From an uncultured Bacilli bacterium (GTDB lineage: Bacteria > Bacillota_I > Bacilli_A > RF39 > UBA660), in the NCBI GenBank assembly GCA_947595045.1, contig CANQEN010000004.1:1-40491 (forward strand): a DNA stretch of 40,491 nucleotides, in the 5' to 3' direction. This document shows positions 1 through 9,422 of this stretch, piece by piece. The translations under genes and the position numbers were made by a program. Each line of letters begins with the position of its first letter. The first letter of the stretch is position 1. The notes under the pieces were generated by a model that searched no databases, was not told where the DNA came from, and saw only the letters and a program-made list of their open reading frames with translations.

Positions 1-43
1 TATTTTTATTTCTTAATTCTTGTATTTTTTTGCTAAATTCCAT
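1..43 (-). CDS. N-terminal fragment of a probable XRE-family regulator, truncated by the window edge
   Basis: Minus-strand ATG at 41-43 preceded by AAGGAGAA; reads MEFSKKIQELRNKN, typical of XRE HTH N-termini. Only 14 residues visible. Confidence 0.45.
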   Translation of the reverse strand, partial: MEFSKKIQELRNKN

Positions 44-134
44 AACTATATTTCTCCTTGACAACTTACTATTTATCGCTCTGTTTACATTTAAAATTAT
101 ATCATAAATTTACAATTATTCACATTCTTTTAAT

Positions 135-428
135 TTAACTTTTTATGCTATTTTGCATTTTTAAAATCAATTCTACTTCTTCATTCATTTGAAGATAAGC
201 ATTTGTTATTATTTGCTCATATTCTTCTATTTTTTTGTTATGTTCTTCTAATTTTTTCTTTTGAAAAAATAAAGGTTTAGTATCTTCTAAAAATCTTATT
301 TGACTTTGATAAAATTTAATTTTATTATCAAGAACTTTTAGATATAATTCAGAATCCTTAATTCCATATATTAAACATAGATCTATTACTTTATTTAATA
401 ATTCATTATCTTTGTTCTTTTTACTCAT
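135..428 (-). CDS. hypothetical protein (charged, coiled-coil-like), mobile-element cargo
   Basis: 97-aa ORF with an SD-like AGAGAGGTTGATAATATG context; no family recognised. Confidence 0.5.
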   Translation of the reverse strand: MSKKNKDNELLNKVIDLCLIYGIKDSELYLKVLDNKIKFYQSQIRFLEDTKPLFFQKKKLEEHNKKIEEYEQIITNAYLQMNEEVELILKMQNSIKS

Positions 429-543
429 ATTATCAACCTCTCTTTTACAAAATTATAACACACATCAGCAAAAAATAATCTTCAAATCAGCAAATTTCTA
501 AATTTTTTGTTATTAATGGGAAAATTAATTATAGGTGATAACT

Positions 544-990
544 ATGATTGATTACACAAAACTAAAAGATATTAGAGAAGATAATGAAATAAGCCAAGAA
601 GAAATGGCAAAGTACTTAAATATTCCTCGTTCAACATATTCAATGTGGGAGATTGGTATCAGTATTATTCCTTTACCTTATTTATGTAAATTGAGTGATT
701 ATTTTAATTTTAGTGTAGATTATATTTTAGGACTTACTGACAATAGAAGTAGCAAAAACTTAATTAAGGACTTTGATATTAAGACTTTAGGAAATAATTT
801 GAAAGAAATTAGATTGAAACATGAGTTATCTCAAGAAAATGTTGCTGATATTCTTGGTGTTAAACAACCATGTATCTACAAATATGAAAAAGGACTAATT
901 TGTATTTCAACTTCTAATCTCTACAAGTTTTCTAAAGAGTTCAAAATATCTATGAACGAAATTTGCGGAAAAGGGAAAATAGGAAAATAA
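544..990 (+). CDS. protein with two tandem XRE-type helix-turn-helix domains
   Basis: Two HTH_3-like segments (KLKDIREDNEISQEEMAKYLNIPRSTYSMWE and NLKEIRLKHELSQENVADILGVKQPCIYKYE). Start at 544 preferred because AGGTGATAACT precedes it. Confidence 0.8.
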   Translation: MIDYTKLKDIREDNEISQEEMAKYLNIPRSTYSMWEIGISIIPLPYLCKLSDYFNFSVDYILGLTDNRSSKNLIKDFDIKTLGNNLKEIRLKHELSQENVADILGVKQPCIYKYEKGLICISTSNLYKFSKEFKISMNEICGKGKIGK

Positions 991-1013
991 AAAGATGAAT
1001 TTGATCGATTAGA

Positions 1014-2360
1014 TTATCTCTCAAAATCATCTTTATTTTTTGAATTATTTTGAATAATATCAATATCATTTTCATCAAGTATATCTTCATCATATAAATC
1101 ATCAATGAAGTCATCATACTTATTAGAAGAGAAGAATTTATTTTGTAAAAATTCTATAAATTTTTCCCACAATTCTTTAAAGTAATCAACTATTTTTTGT
1201 AATTCTGATACCTTATCTTCTAACTCATCAATAGTTTCATTTGCTTCGTTCAAATCATATTCTAATTCTTCAATTCTATCATCACGAGTTTTTATTTTCT
1301 TTTTTAAATTTCTAACTTCGTTAGAGTGTTCTCTTAAATCATCTTCATATTTTTTTAAGACTATATTTATATCATTTGCATTTCTTAAATTAGAAGTAGT
1401 GTCATTAGTTTGTTCTATATATTTTTTGATTTTATCTATATTTTCATTAGAAATAGTAAAGTTATTTTTATTAGTGATAGTAGGTTTTAAATTATCAATA
1501 ATATCATTAATCTCATTAGATTTGTTTTTTAATTCATCTGCTTTATTATTCAGTTCTTTAAGTTGCTTTTTGTATTTTTCTTGTTCTCGTTTGAACTTTT
1601 TATATTCATTCATATTAGCAACATTAATATCAACATTTCTTCCTTCTTCTTTTTCTTTAAGAGTGTAGTTTAAATGATAAATTCTATTAAAGGAATTAAT
1701 ACAATATACTCTCATTTTATCTTGAATTTCTTTTAAACTTATTTTATTAAAGACATCAGATTTACCAACTTGTTTCTCCATACCATTTTTCATTCCATCT
1801 TTAAAAGGGACACCAACTATATGTAAATGTGGACTTGATTCATCAAAATGAATAGTTGCATTTGCGATCTTAAAATTAGGCACAACTTCTTCTAAATCTG
1901 ATATTTGCTCTTTAAAGACATCAACCATTTTATGTTTAAATTTATCATTTTTATCAGACCAAAAATCCATATCTCCAAGTTCAATAATTATTTCACAAGC
2001 AAGATCTCTTTTGTTATCATTTGAGATATGATTAAAATAATTTTCTATCTGTCTATCATTTCTAGTTTGCTTTTCGTTGTATTTAATTCGTGCATCTTCA
2101 AACAAATCTAAATACAAATTTTTAGTATCTTCTACAACAGAAGATGTTCCTTTAATCGTACAAATTAATTCTTTTTCATCATCATATTTTCTCAAATTAT
2201 GTTTATCAACTTTTGATAATTGTTGATGATTTTGGATTGCATTATTATTAAATGAAGTAGTATTAGTATCATTCGTTTTTGCTGTTCTTCTTGCTCGTTT
2301 TGATTTATTTTTGTCATTACCTAAATGTAATGAATAAGATAATTCTTCCTTATCATTCAT
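1014..2360 (-). CDS. MobV-type relaxase (plasmid recombination/mobilization enzyme, Pre/Mob family)
   Basis: Motif ATIHFDESSPHLHIVGVPF (HxDExxPHxH), N-terminal KHNLRKYDD motif, long C-terminal coiled coil. Confidence 0.85.
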   Translation of the reverse strand: MNDKEELSYSLHLGNDKNKSKRARRTAKTNDTNTTSFNNNAIQNHQQLSKVDKHNLRKYDDEKELICTIKGTSSVVEDTKNLYLDLFEDARIKYNEKQTRNDRQIENYFNHISNDNKRDLACEIIIELGDMDFWSDKNDKFKHKMVDVFKEQISDLEEVVPNFKIANATIHFDESSPHLHIVGVPFKDGMKNGMEKQVGKSDVFNKISLKEIQDKMRVYCINSFNRIYHLNYTLKEKEEGRNVDINVANMNEYKKFKREQEKYKKQLKELNNKADELKNKSNEINDIIDNLKPTITNKNNFTISNENIDKIKKYIEQTNDTTSNLRNANDINIVLKKYEDDLREHSNEVRNLKKKIKTRDDRIEELEYDLNEANETIDELEDKVSELQKIVDYFKELWEKFIEFLQNKFFSSNKYDDFIDDLYDEDILDENDIDIIQNNSKNKDDFER

Positions 2361-2390
2361 ATTTTATATTCCCCCTTTGTTAGAATAGAG

Positions 2391-2498
2391 TCCTACTATT
2401 TATAGTAGGGTAATTTTGCTATGTCAAAATCTCTAACCCCCTATAGATTTTGACGCAAGCATCAAAATCTGGGGGGCTAAGGTTTAGGCAACCTTAGA
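2391..2498. other. candidate oriT: cluster of three hairpins upstream of the relaxase gene
   Basis: CCTACTAT-tt-ATAGTAGG (2392-2409); CCCCC...AGATTTTGA-cgcaagca-TCAAAATCT...GGGGG (2437-2476); CTAAGGTT-taggc-AACCTTAG (2477-2497), immediately upstream of the relaxase start. Confidence 0.55.
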
Positions 2499-2843
2499 AT
2501 CCACCTGTCTTATTCCGTAATATTTCAAAACTTCGTAATGAAATAAAACTACATAAGACTTCTGATAAAATAATAAGCACTGCTTTTTATTTTATCTTTT
2601 AAAATCATTCGTACTTTTACAAACTTTGTAAGTAAAAGTTCTCATAATTTTATCTAAACAATCTATCGCCAATTTCATCAGCATAGCTGACAAAACTTGC
2701 CACGATTGTTATAACTTTTTTTAAAAAAAGTTAACAAAAAATTTTTCTTTGATTGATAACTTCAAAACTAAAAATATTATTTTTGTTTTAAAGTTTTTCA
2801 ATTATTGCTCTTACTTTTGTTAGTCAAGAATCAAGACAAGCAA

Positions 2844-4715
<1,872 letters not shown>

Positions 4716-4747
4716 TTAATCAAATCCTTTCTATCTTTATCTATCAA

Positions 4748-4799
4748 AAAAGAGGCGACAAAGACAATAACAATCGTTTTATGTCTTTGACACCTCTAA
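4748..4799 (-). terminator. intrinsic terminator or attenuator in the leader of the serine recombinase gene
   Basis: Minus strand AGAGGTGTCAAAGACA...TGTCTTTGTCGCCTCT followed by TTTTTT, between the promoter at 4881-4908 and the recombinase start at 4715. Confidence 0.65.
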
Positions 4800-4880
4800 T
4801 GGTTATTCATATAAATTGTATTACTTCAACTTTGTTTTATATTAACCCCACAAAACATAAAACTTGTTTCTTGGTTGTTT

Positions 4881-4908
4881 ATTATATAGAGTTTTACCTA
4901 AAAGTCAA
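4881..4908 (-). promoter_or_regulatory. sigma-A-like promoter for the serine recombinase
   Basis: Minus strand TTGACT-16 bp-TATAAT. Confidence 0.65.
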
Positions 4909-4963
4909 GACATATAGCCCATTTTAAGCCCAATAGGGCGAGTTTTTACTTGAAATAGTATAT

Positions 4964-5248
4964 TTATACTAATTTTTTAATATATTCTTCTAAATCTGAT
5001 AATTTAATCTTGTTTGATAGATTTTCAATAAATATCTCATTAGAATAATTAAATGCTAGAAAATTAATACCTTTAATGATAATTCTATGGGGTTCAATGT
5101 AGGTTAAATTAGTTTTATCTATCTTACGAATATTACCATTTATAATAGTAGGTGTAGTTTTAGCAAATTCACAGATAAACTCAATTTTCCTTTTTAAAGA
5201 TTCATCAATAGATATTTCTTCCTTAATAATATTTACCATAGTTCCCAT
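4964..5248 (-). CDS. hypothetical protein
   Basis: 94-aa ORF with AAAGGATGGG upstream; no family recognised. Confidence 0.5.
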   Translation of the reverse strand: MGTMVNIIKEEISIDESLKRKIEFICEFAKTTPTIINGNIRKIDKTNLTYIEPHRIIIKGINFLAFNYSNEIFIENLSNKIKLSDLEEYIKKLV

Positions 5249-5282
5249 CCTTTCTTTTAAAGTAGGATAGTTTTAAATACAA

Positions 5283-5310
5283 AAAAACTAATCCATTTTT
5301 TGAATTAGTT
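5283..5310 (-). terminator. intrinsic terminator downstream of tRNA-Gly
   Basis: Minus strand AACTAATTC-AAAAAAT-GGATTAGTTTTTTT. Confidence 0.65.
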
Positions 5311-5348
5311 ATCTATCAAAACTCGAAAAGTTCGAGCGTATTTCACTT

Positions 5349-5422
5349 TGGAGCGGGTGATGGGAATCGGACCCACGTTATCAGCTTGGAAGGCTGGAGT
5401 TCTACCATTGAACTACACCCGC
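5349..5422 (-). tRNA. tRNA-Gly (anticodon TCC), CCA encoded
   Basis: Reverse complement GCGGGTGTAGTTCAATGGTAGAACTCCAGCCTTCCAAGCTGATAACGTGGGTCCGATTCCCATCACCCGCTCCA folds as a cloverleaf: 7-bp acceptor GCGGGTG/CACCCGC, anticodon loop CTTCCAA, discriminator U. Confidence 0.93.
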
Positions 5423-5441
5423 ATTTCAATTAACAAATACA

Positions 5442-5470
5442 ATTATACATATCTTTTATGAAAATGTCAA
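5442..5470 (-). promoter_or_regulatory. consensus promoter of tRNA-Gly
   Basis: Minus strand TTGACA-17 bp-TATAAT just upstream of the tRNA. Confidence 0.8.
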
Positions 5471-5539
5471 TACCTAAAAAATAAAACTGTGATTCGTGTT
5501 AATTTTCATTTGGAAGTCAGTTTTATAGTTTAAAACTGA

Positions 5540-5638
5540 AATAATAGATCAGATAATAGGATTAGTGCTACAGATGAATTTATCAAATGGTATAAGCAAA
5601 ATTATCAAAATAGTAAAAAATTAGTTAAAAATTACTGA
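5540..5638 (+). pseudogene. possible C-terminal gene remnant (no start codon)
   Basis: Open frame reading NNRSDNRISATDEFIKWYKQNYQNSKKLVKNY*, protein-like, closed by TGA, with a stop directly upstream and no initiator. Confidence 0.3.
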
Positions 5639-5651
5639 TATTATTTAATAA

Positions 5652-5697
5652 TAAAAAAAGCAACTATATCATTTATGATTAATTTGTGATATAGTTG
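5652..5697 (-). terminator. intrinsic terminator of the radical SAM / HMUDK_hel-like operon
   Basis: Minus strand AACTATATCA...TGATATAGTT (10 bp) followed by GCTTTTTTT. Confidence 0.75.
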
Positions 5698-5717
5698 TTA
5701 AATGGAATTTTTAATAA

Positions 5718-6689
5718 TTATTTTGAGTTAACTTTAGATTTTTCGTAATATTGAGTATTATTCCACTTTGGAGGATAAATATAATTAATTTTATCTTTTT
5801 TGGGAATGTAATGTTTTTTGATTTTTGATCTATTAGATTTTAATTCTGGCAATGCTTTTCTACAATATTTATCTAATTCACAAAATATATTTTGACAATC
5901 AATTAATTGTAATGGTCTATTAGCAATTCTTCTAAAATCTAAATTAAGTCTTTTAAATTCTTCATCTTGATGTTCAAACATATATCTAATAATATCTTCA
6001 TTACTCATTTTCCCTTTATCAATAAAACATTTTTTAATTCCTCTAAGTGATCCTGGTCCAGCAATTGTAAATTCATCTTCTTTCCAATTTACTATTTCAC
6101 TATAATTAATATCTGTTACCAATTGATATGCCATAAAGTTTCCTATTAAAGGATAATTTTTAATTATATTAAAGGCTTCTTCCATAGTTTTACACTTAAC
6201 TATTTTATCTTGCATTCTATCTTCATTAAACATTTTATTGAGTAAGGCTAAATGGTTATCATGTTTTCTATTATATCCAAATGCTTTATTAGCACAACTG
6301 ATATAAGCATCATTATATATTTTAATACCATTTGTCATAGCTTCTTCTAATACTTTAGAATATTCTTTTATGTTAAATGTTTTTAGCGTGATATCGTGAA
6401 AATTATTTAACAATAATTCCCAAGTATATTCTTTATTAAATAGCTTAAATAATAATATCCTAAATAACATATCTTCATCCTCATATTTTTGACCATTATA
6501 AATCACATTTTTTAATAAATATTGACTTACACGATCATTAACTCTATAACTATTACAAAATTTATATTCTTGTAATATTTTATCATCAGTCCATGGAGCA
6601 GGTTCGCCATTTATTTTTTTCCAAAATATATTTTGTCTTTCATAAGCAAAATACCAATATAAATCATATACTTCTTGTCTTTTTTTCAT
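5718..6689 (-). CDS. putative DNA base hypermodification protein: alpha-glutamyl/putrescinyl thymine pyrophosphorylase / 5-hmdU DNA kinase helical-domain (HMUDK_hel) family
   Basis: Family-like segments: YWYFAYERQNIFWKK, PWTDDKILQEYKFCNSYRVNDRVSQYLLKNVIY, NFMAYQLVTDINYSEIVNWKEDEFTIAGPGSLRGIKKCF, and C-terminal LQLIDCQNIFCELDKYCRKALPE. Recognised from memory. Confidence 0.78.
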   Translation of the reverse strand: MKKRQEVYDLYWYFAYERQNIFWKKINGEPAPWTDDKILQEYKFCNSYRVNDRVSQYLLKNVIYNGQKYEDEDMLFRILLFKLFNKEYTWELLLNNFHDITLKTFNIKEYSKVLEEAMTNGIKIYNDAYISCANKAFGYNRKHDNHLALLNKMFNEDRMQDKIVKCKTMEEAFNIIKNYPLIGNFMAYQLVTDINYSEIVNWKEDEFTIAGPGSLRGIKKCFIDKGKMSNEDIIRYMFEHQDEEFKRLNLDFRRIANRPLQLIDCQNIFCELDKYCRKALPELKSNRSKIKKHYIPKKDKINYIYPPKWNNTQYYEKSKVNSK

Positions 6690-6693
6690 ATTA

Positions 6694-7698
6694 TTACCTC
6701 ATACATTTTGGATCTTTTTCTTGGATACATCTTTTTAGAGTTAAGACTTTATTATCACTTTTAGTATAATTGGCAATTATCTTTTGTCCTATACAACCAC
6801 TTTTACATATAGGATATTGTGAACAATTATGGCAAGAATTATCAGTACTAAATTTTCTAATATTGGTAAAATACTCTGAATTATACATTTCCATTAATGA
6901 ATTTTCTTTTATATTTCCACTAATACCTAATTTAGTGAAATATTTAATTGAATCACAAGGATATGCTATCCCATCAAAACCAATTATCATTATTTCATCA
7001 GCTATGATACAAGGTGTATTTTTAATTCCTAGAATATTCCAAGGAGTACCTAATCTAATTTTATTTTTGTCATTTACATTTAAATAGAAGTTTTTAACTG
7101 CTAACAATTCTTCTGTTGATAAATCCATGTCGCTAATTCCTTTACCATGTGGCACAAAGCGCAATAAACTAACTCTATCAAAATAGCTTTTATTTTTAAA
7201 CGATTCTATAGTTTCAGTTACCACTGATTCCAATTTATAGAGAGAATCTTTTGAAACAGTGTAATGAAATCCTAATCGTGCGTTATTATTTTCAAATACA
7301 CTATCAAAAAATTCCGTTCTATTATAAATAGAAATATCTTCTTTATTAGATAATGAATCAGCAAGTGAATAAATTATTTTATTTAATCCTAATTTAATTA
7401 ATTCTCTATATTTATTTAAATTTTCATCAGTTCTATATGCAAAAGTATAAATAATTGATTCCATTCTTAATTTTGAAGTTAATTTAACAAGTTCAGGAAG
7501 TTTATCATACATTAAAGGTTCGCCACCTGTAAAAATAATAGTATTAGCACCCATTAGCTTGGCTTCATTTATGATTTTCAATACATCTTTAAAATCTAAC
7601 TCTTTTAAGTCGCCGATATTATTAGTAGCGTTACTTGAACAATGTTTGCAATTTCTAGAACATTTATTAGTCAATTCTATTTTTAAATCTTTAAGCAT
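6694..7698 (-). CDS. radical SAM protein with C-terminal SPASM-like Cys-rich region
   Basis: CSRNCKHC (CxxxCxxC), TGGEPLMY, and C-terminal CHNCSQYPICKSGCIGQK plus later Cys. Ends 4 nt before the next gene. Confidence 0.88.
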   Translation of the reverse strand: MLKDLKIELTNKCSRNCKHCSSNATNNIGDLKELDFKDVLKIINEAKLMGANTIIFTGGEPLMYDKLPELVKLTSKLRMESIIYTFAYRTDENLNKYRELIKLGLNKIIYSLADSLSNKEDISIYNRTEFFDSVFENNNARLGFHYTVSKDSLYKLESVVTETIESFKNKSYFDRVSLLRFVPHGKGISDMDLSTEELLAVKNFYLNVNDKNKIRLGTPWNILGIKNTPCIIADEIMIIGFDGIAYPCDSIKYFTKLGISGNIKENSLMEMYNSEYFTNIRKFSTDNSCHNCSQYPICKSGCIGQKIIANYTKSDNKVLTLKRCIQEKDPKCMR

Positions 7699-7954
7699 AA
7701 TCTCATCTCATAAAATATTATAACATATAATATTAAATTTTTAAGATAACTAGTTTGCTTTTTTTTATGAAATTTTTATCCAATTTATCTAATTAATTTA
7801 AGCCATTTTTAAAGTTATAGCAATATAACAAAAAAATAAGTTCGTTAAAGGAAAATATACTTTATTACATATAAATAGTTAAAATATATCAAAATTATGG
7901 TAAAATTATATTAATTAGGGATTTATATTTAAATAAACTAGAGTTGGTGATAAT

Positions 7955-8446
7955 ATGCATGTTGTTCATCCTTTAAAACCTATTTATGATAGAAATTCTA
8001 AAGTTTTAATTTTAGGTAGTATGCCATCTGTTAAATCACGTGAGTTAGGTTTTTATTATGCTCATCCACAAAATCGTTTTTGGAAAATATTAGCGAAAAT
8101 ATATAATGAACCAATTGCTACGACTATTGAGGCTAGAAAAAATTTCTTATTAAAACACCATATTGCTCTTTTTGATGTTATCCAAAGTTGTGATATAATA
8201 TCATCGAGTGATAGTAGTATTAAAAATCCTATTCCTAATGATTTTACACCAATTTTAGAAACCGCTAATATTAAAGCTATTTTTACAACAGGGCGTAAAG
8301 CTTATCAATTGTATAATAAATATTGTTATTCTAAAACGGGAACAGTAGCTAAAATACTTCCTAGTACTTCACCAGCTAATTGTAGAAAAGGAATAGAAGA
8401 AGAATTACTATTAGCTTATAGTCAAATAAAAAAGTATACTGATTAA
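7955..8446 (+). CDS. uracil-DNA glycosylase superfamily protein, DNA-deoxyinosine (hypoxanthine) glycosylase-like
   Basis: LILGSMPSVKSRELGFYYAHPQNRFWKIL and LPSTSPAN motifs. Confidence 0.82.
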   Translation: MHVVHPLKPIYDRNSKVLILGSMPSVKSRELGFYYAHPQNRFWKILAKIYNEPIATTIEARKNFLLKHHIALFDVIQSCDIISSSDSSIKNPIPNDFTPILETANIKAIFTTGRKAYQLYNKYCYSKTGTVAKILPSTSPANCRKGIEEELLLAYSQIKKYTD

Positions 8447-8482
8447 TGAAATGAGGTGAAACGAGTTATACTCGTGAATGAT

Positions 8483-8920
8483 ATGGATAAGACAATGAGA
8501 CGTAGTATTATTTTAGAACATTATCAAAATCCTAAACATAAAGGATTAATTGATGATGATACATATATAAAAGTAAATATGAATAATGAATCATGTATTG
8601 ATGAAGTAAATGTACAAGTAAAAATAGAAGATAATAAAATAACTGATATTCGTTTTGATGGGGAAGCTTGTGCGATATGTACTAGTTCATCATCCATTAT
8701 GGTTGATACCTTAATTGGAAAAACGATTGATGAAGCTAAAGAAATTTTAATTAATTATGCTAATATGATTGATGAGAAAGAATATAATCCTGATCTTTTA
8801 GAACAGGCTATAGTTTATGATGATATCTATAAACAACCTAATCGTAAAAAATGTGCATTATTACCATGGTGGGGTATAGAGAAAATTTTAGGAGAATTAA
8901 TTAAAAATGATTGCCACTGA
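8483..8920 (+). CDS. sufU: Fe-S cluster assembly protein SufU (IscU-like)
   Basis: MRRSIILEHYQNPKHKGL, NNESCIDE, FDGEACAICTSSSSIM, KKCALLPWWGIEKIL; three conserved Cys. ORF track starts at GTG 8456; ATG 8483 gives the expected N-terminus. Confidence 0.85.
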   Translation: MDKTMRRSIILEHYQNPKHKGLIDDDTYIKVNMNNESCIDEVNVQVKIEDNKITDIRFDGEACAICTSSSSIMVDTLIGKTIDEAKEILINYANMIDEKEYNPDLLEQAIVYDDIYKQPNRKKCALLPWWGIEKILGELIKNDCH

Positions 8921-9358
8921 TATTAAAATAGCTAAAATAGTTCAATTTGGAAATATTCAATATGAAGATGACAGTATATATCTAGATTTTATTCAGGATT
9001 ATTTGTGATATGTAATTGTTGTGGATGATAATATTATCGATATTTTTAATCATAAAATATATAAACAGTTACAAATGGTTGATGGAATTATACCTGAAGA
9101 ATATGTATATAATTTAGGTGATGATTTATATGCATATGAAGTTTATAGTACTGTAGCTTTTAATGTAAATGCAGATATATGGAAAATTTAAAAATTTTTG
9201 CTGAAGCAATTTATGAGTGGTACCAAAAATTAGCTAGTAATGATAAAGTTATTTTCTTTGATCAAGAAAATAATAGGTCTTTTAAATAAAAAAAATTAAA
9301 ACATAATAATTTATCTGATAACAAAGTATTACTTTATCCTAAAAAAGATGAGAAATAG
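8907..9358 (+). pseudogene. degraded ORF between sufU and sufB
   Basis: Frame from ATG 8907 reads MIATDIKIAKIVQFGNIQYEDDSIYLDFIQDYL*YVIVVDDNIIDIFNHKIYKQLQ...NVNADIWK, continues after a frameshift as ENLKIFAEAIYEWYQKLASNDKVIFFDQENNRSFK, then after another as KLKHNNLSDNKVLLYPKKDEK*. One in-frame TGA and at least two frameshifts. Confidence 0.6.
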
Positions 9359-9422
9359 TATTAATTTTAATAAATTTCTTTTTATTTTAGGGAATTTTTA
9401 GTATAATGAAATAGGTGATAAC

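Noticed and set aside
1399-1668. Plus-strand ORF opposite the relaxase gene (also 3424-3795, 6770-7087, 10263-10469, 20247-20507, 22871-23098, 36010-36318)
   Set aside because: They are antisense to confidently identified genes, low-complexity hydrophobic or Ser-rich, and have no convincing start context.
2713-2732. 20-bp perfect palindrome AACTTTTTTTAAAAAAAGTT
   Set aside because: Simple A/T tract symmetry in AT-rich intergenic DNA; may be a weak terminator but gives no further evidence.
8907-9358. TGA read as tryptophan (Mollicutes code 4)
   Set aside because: TGA closes several genes here (sufU, BrkB-like, dnaI) and Trp is encoded by TGG; the same ORF also has frameshifts, so it is simply a pseudogene.
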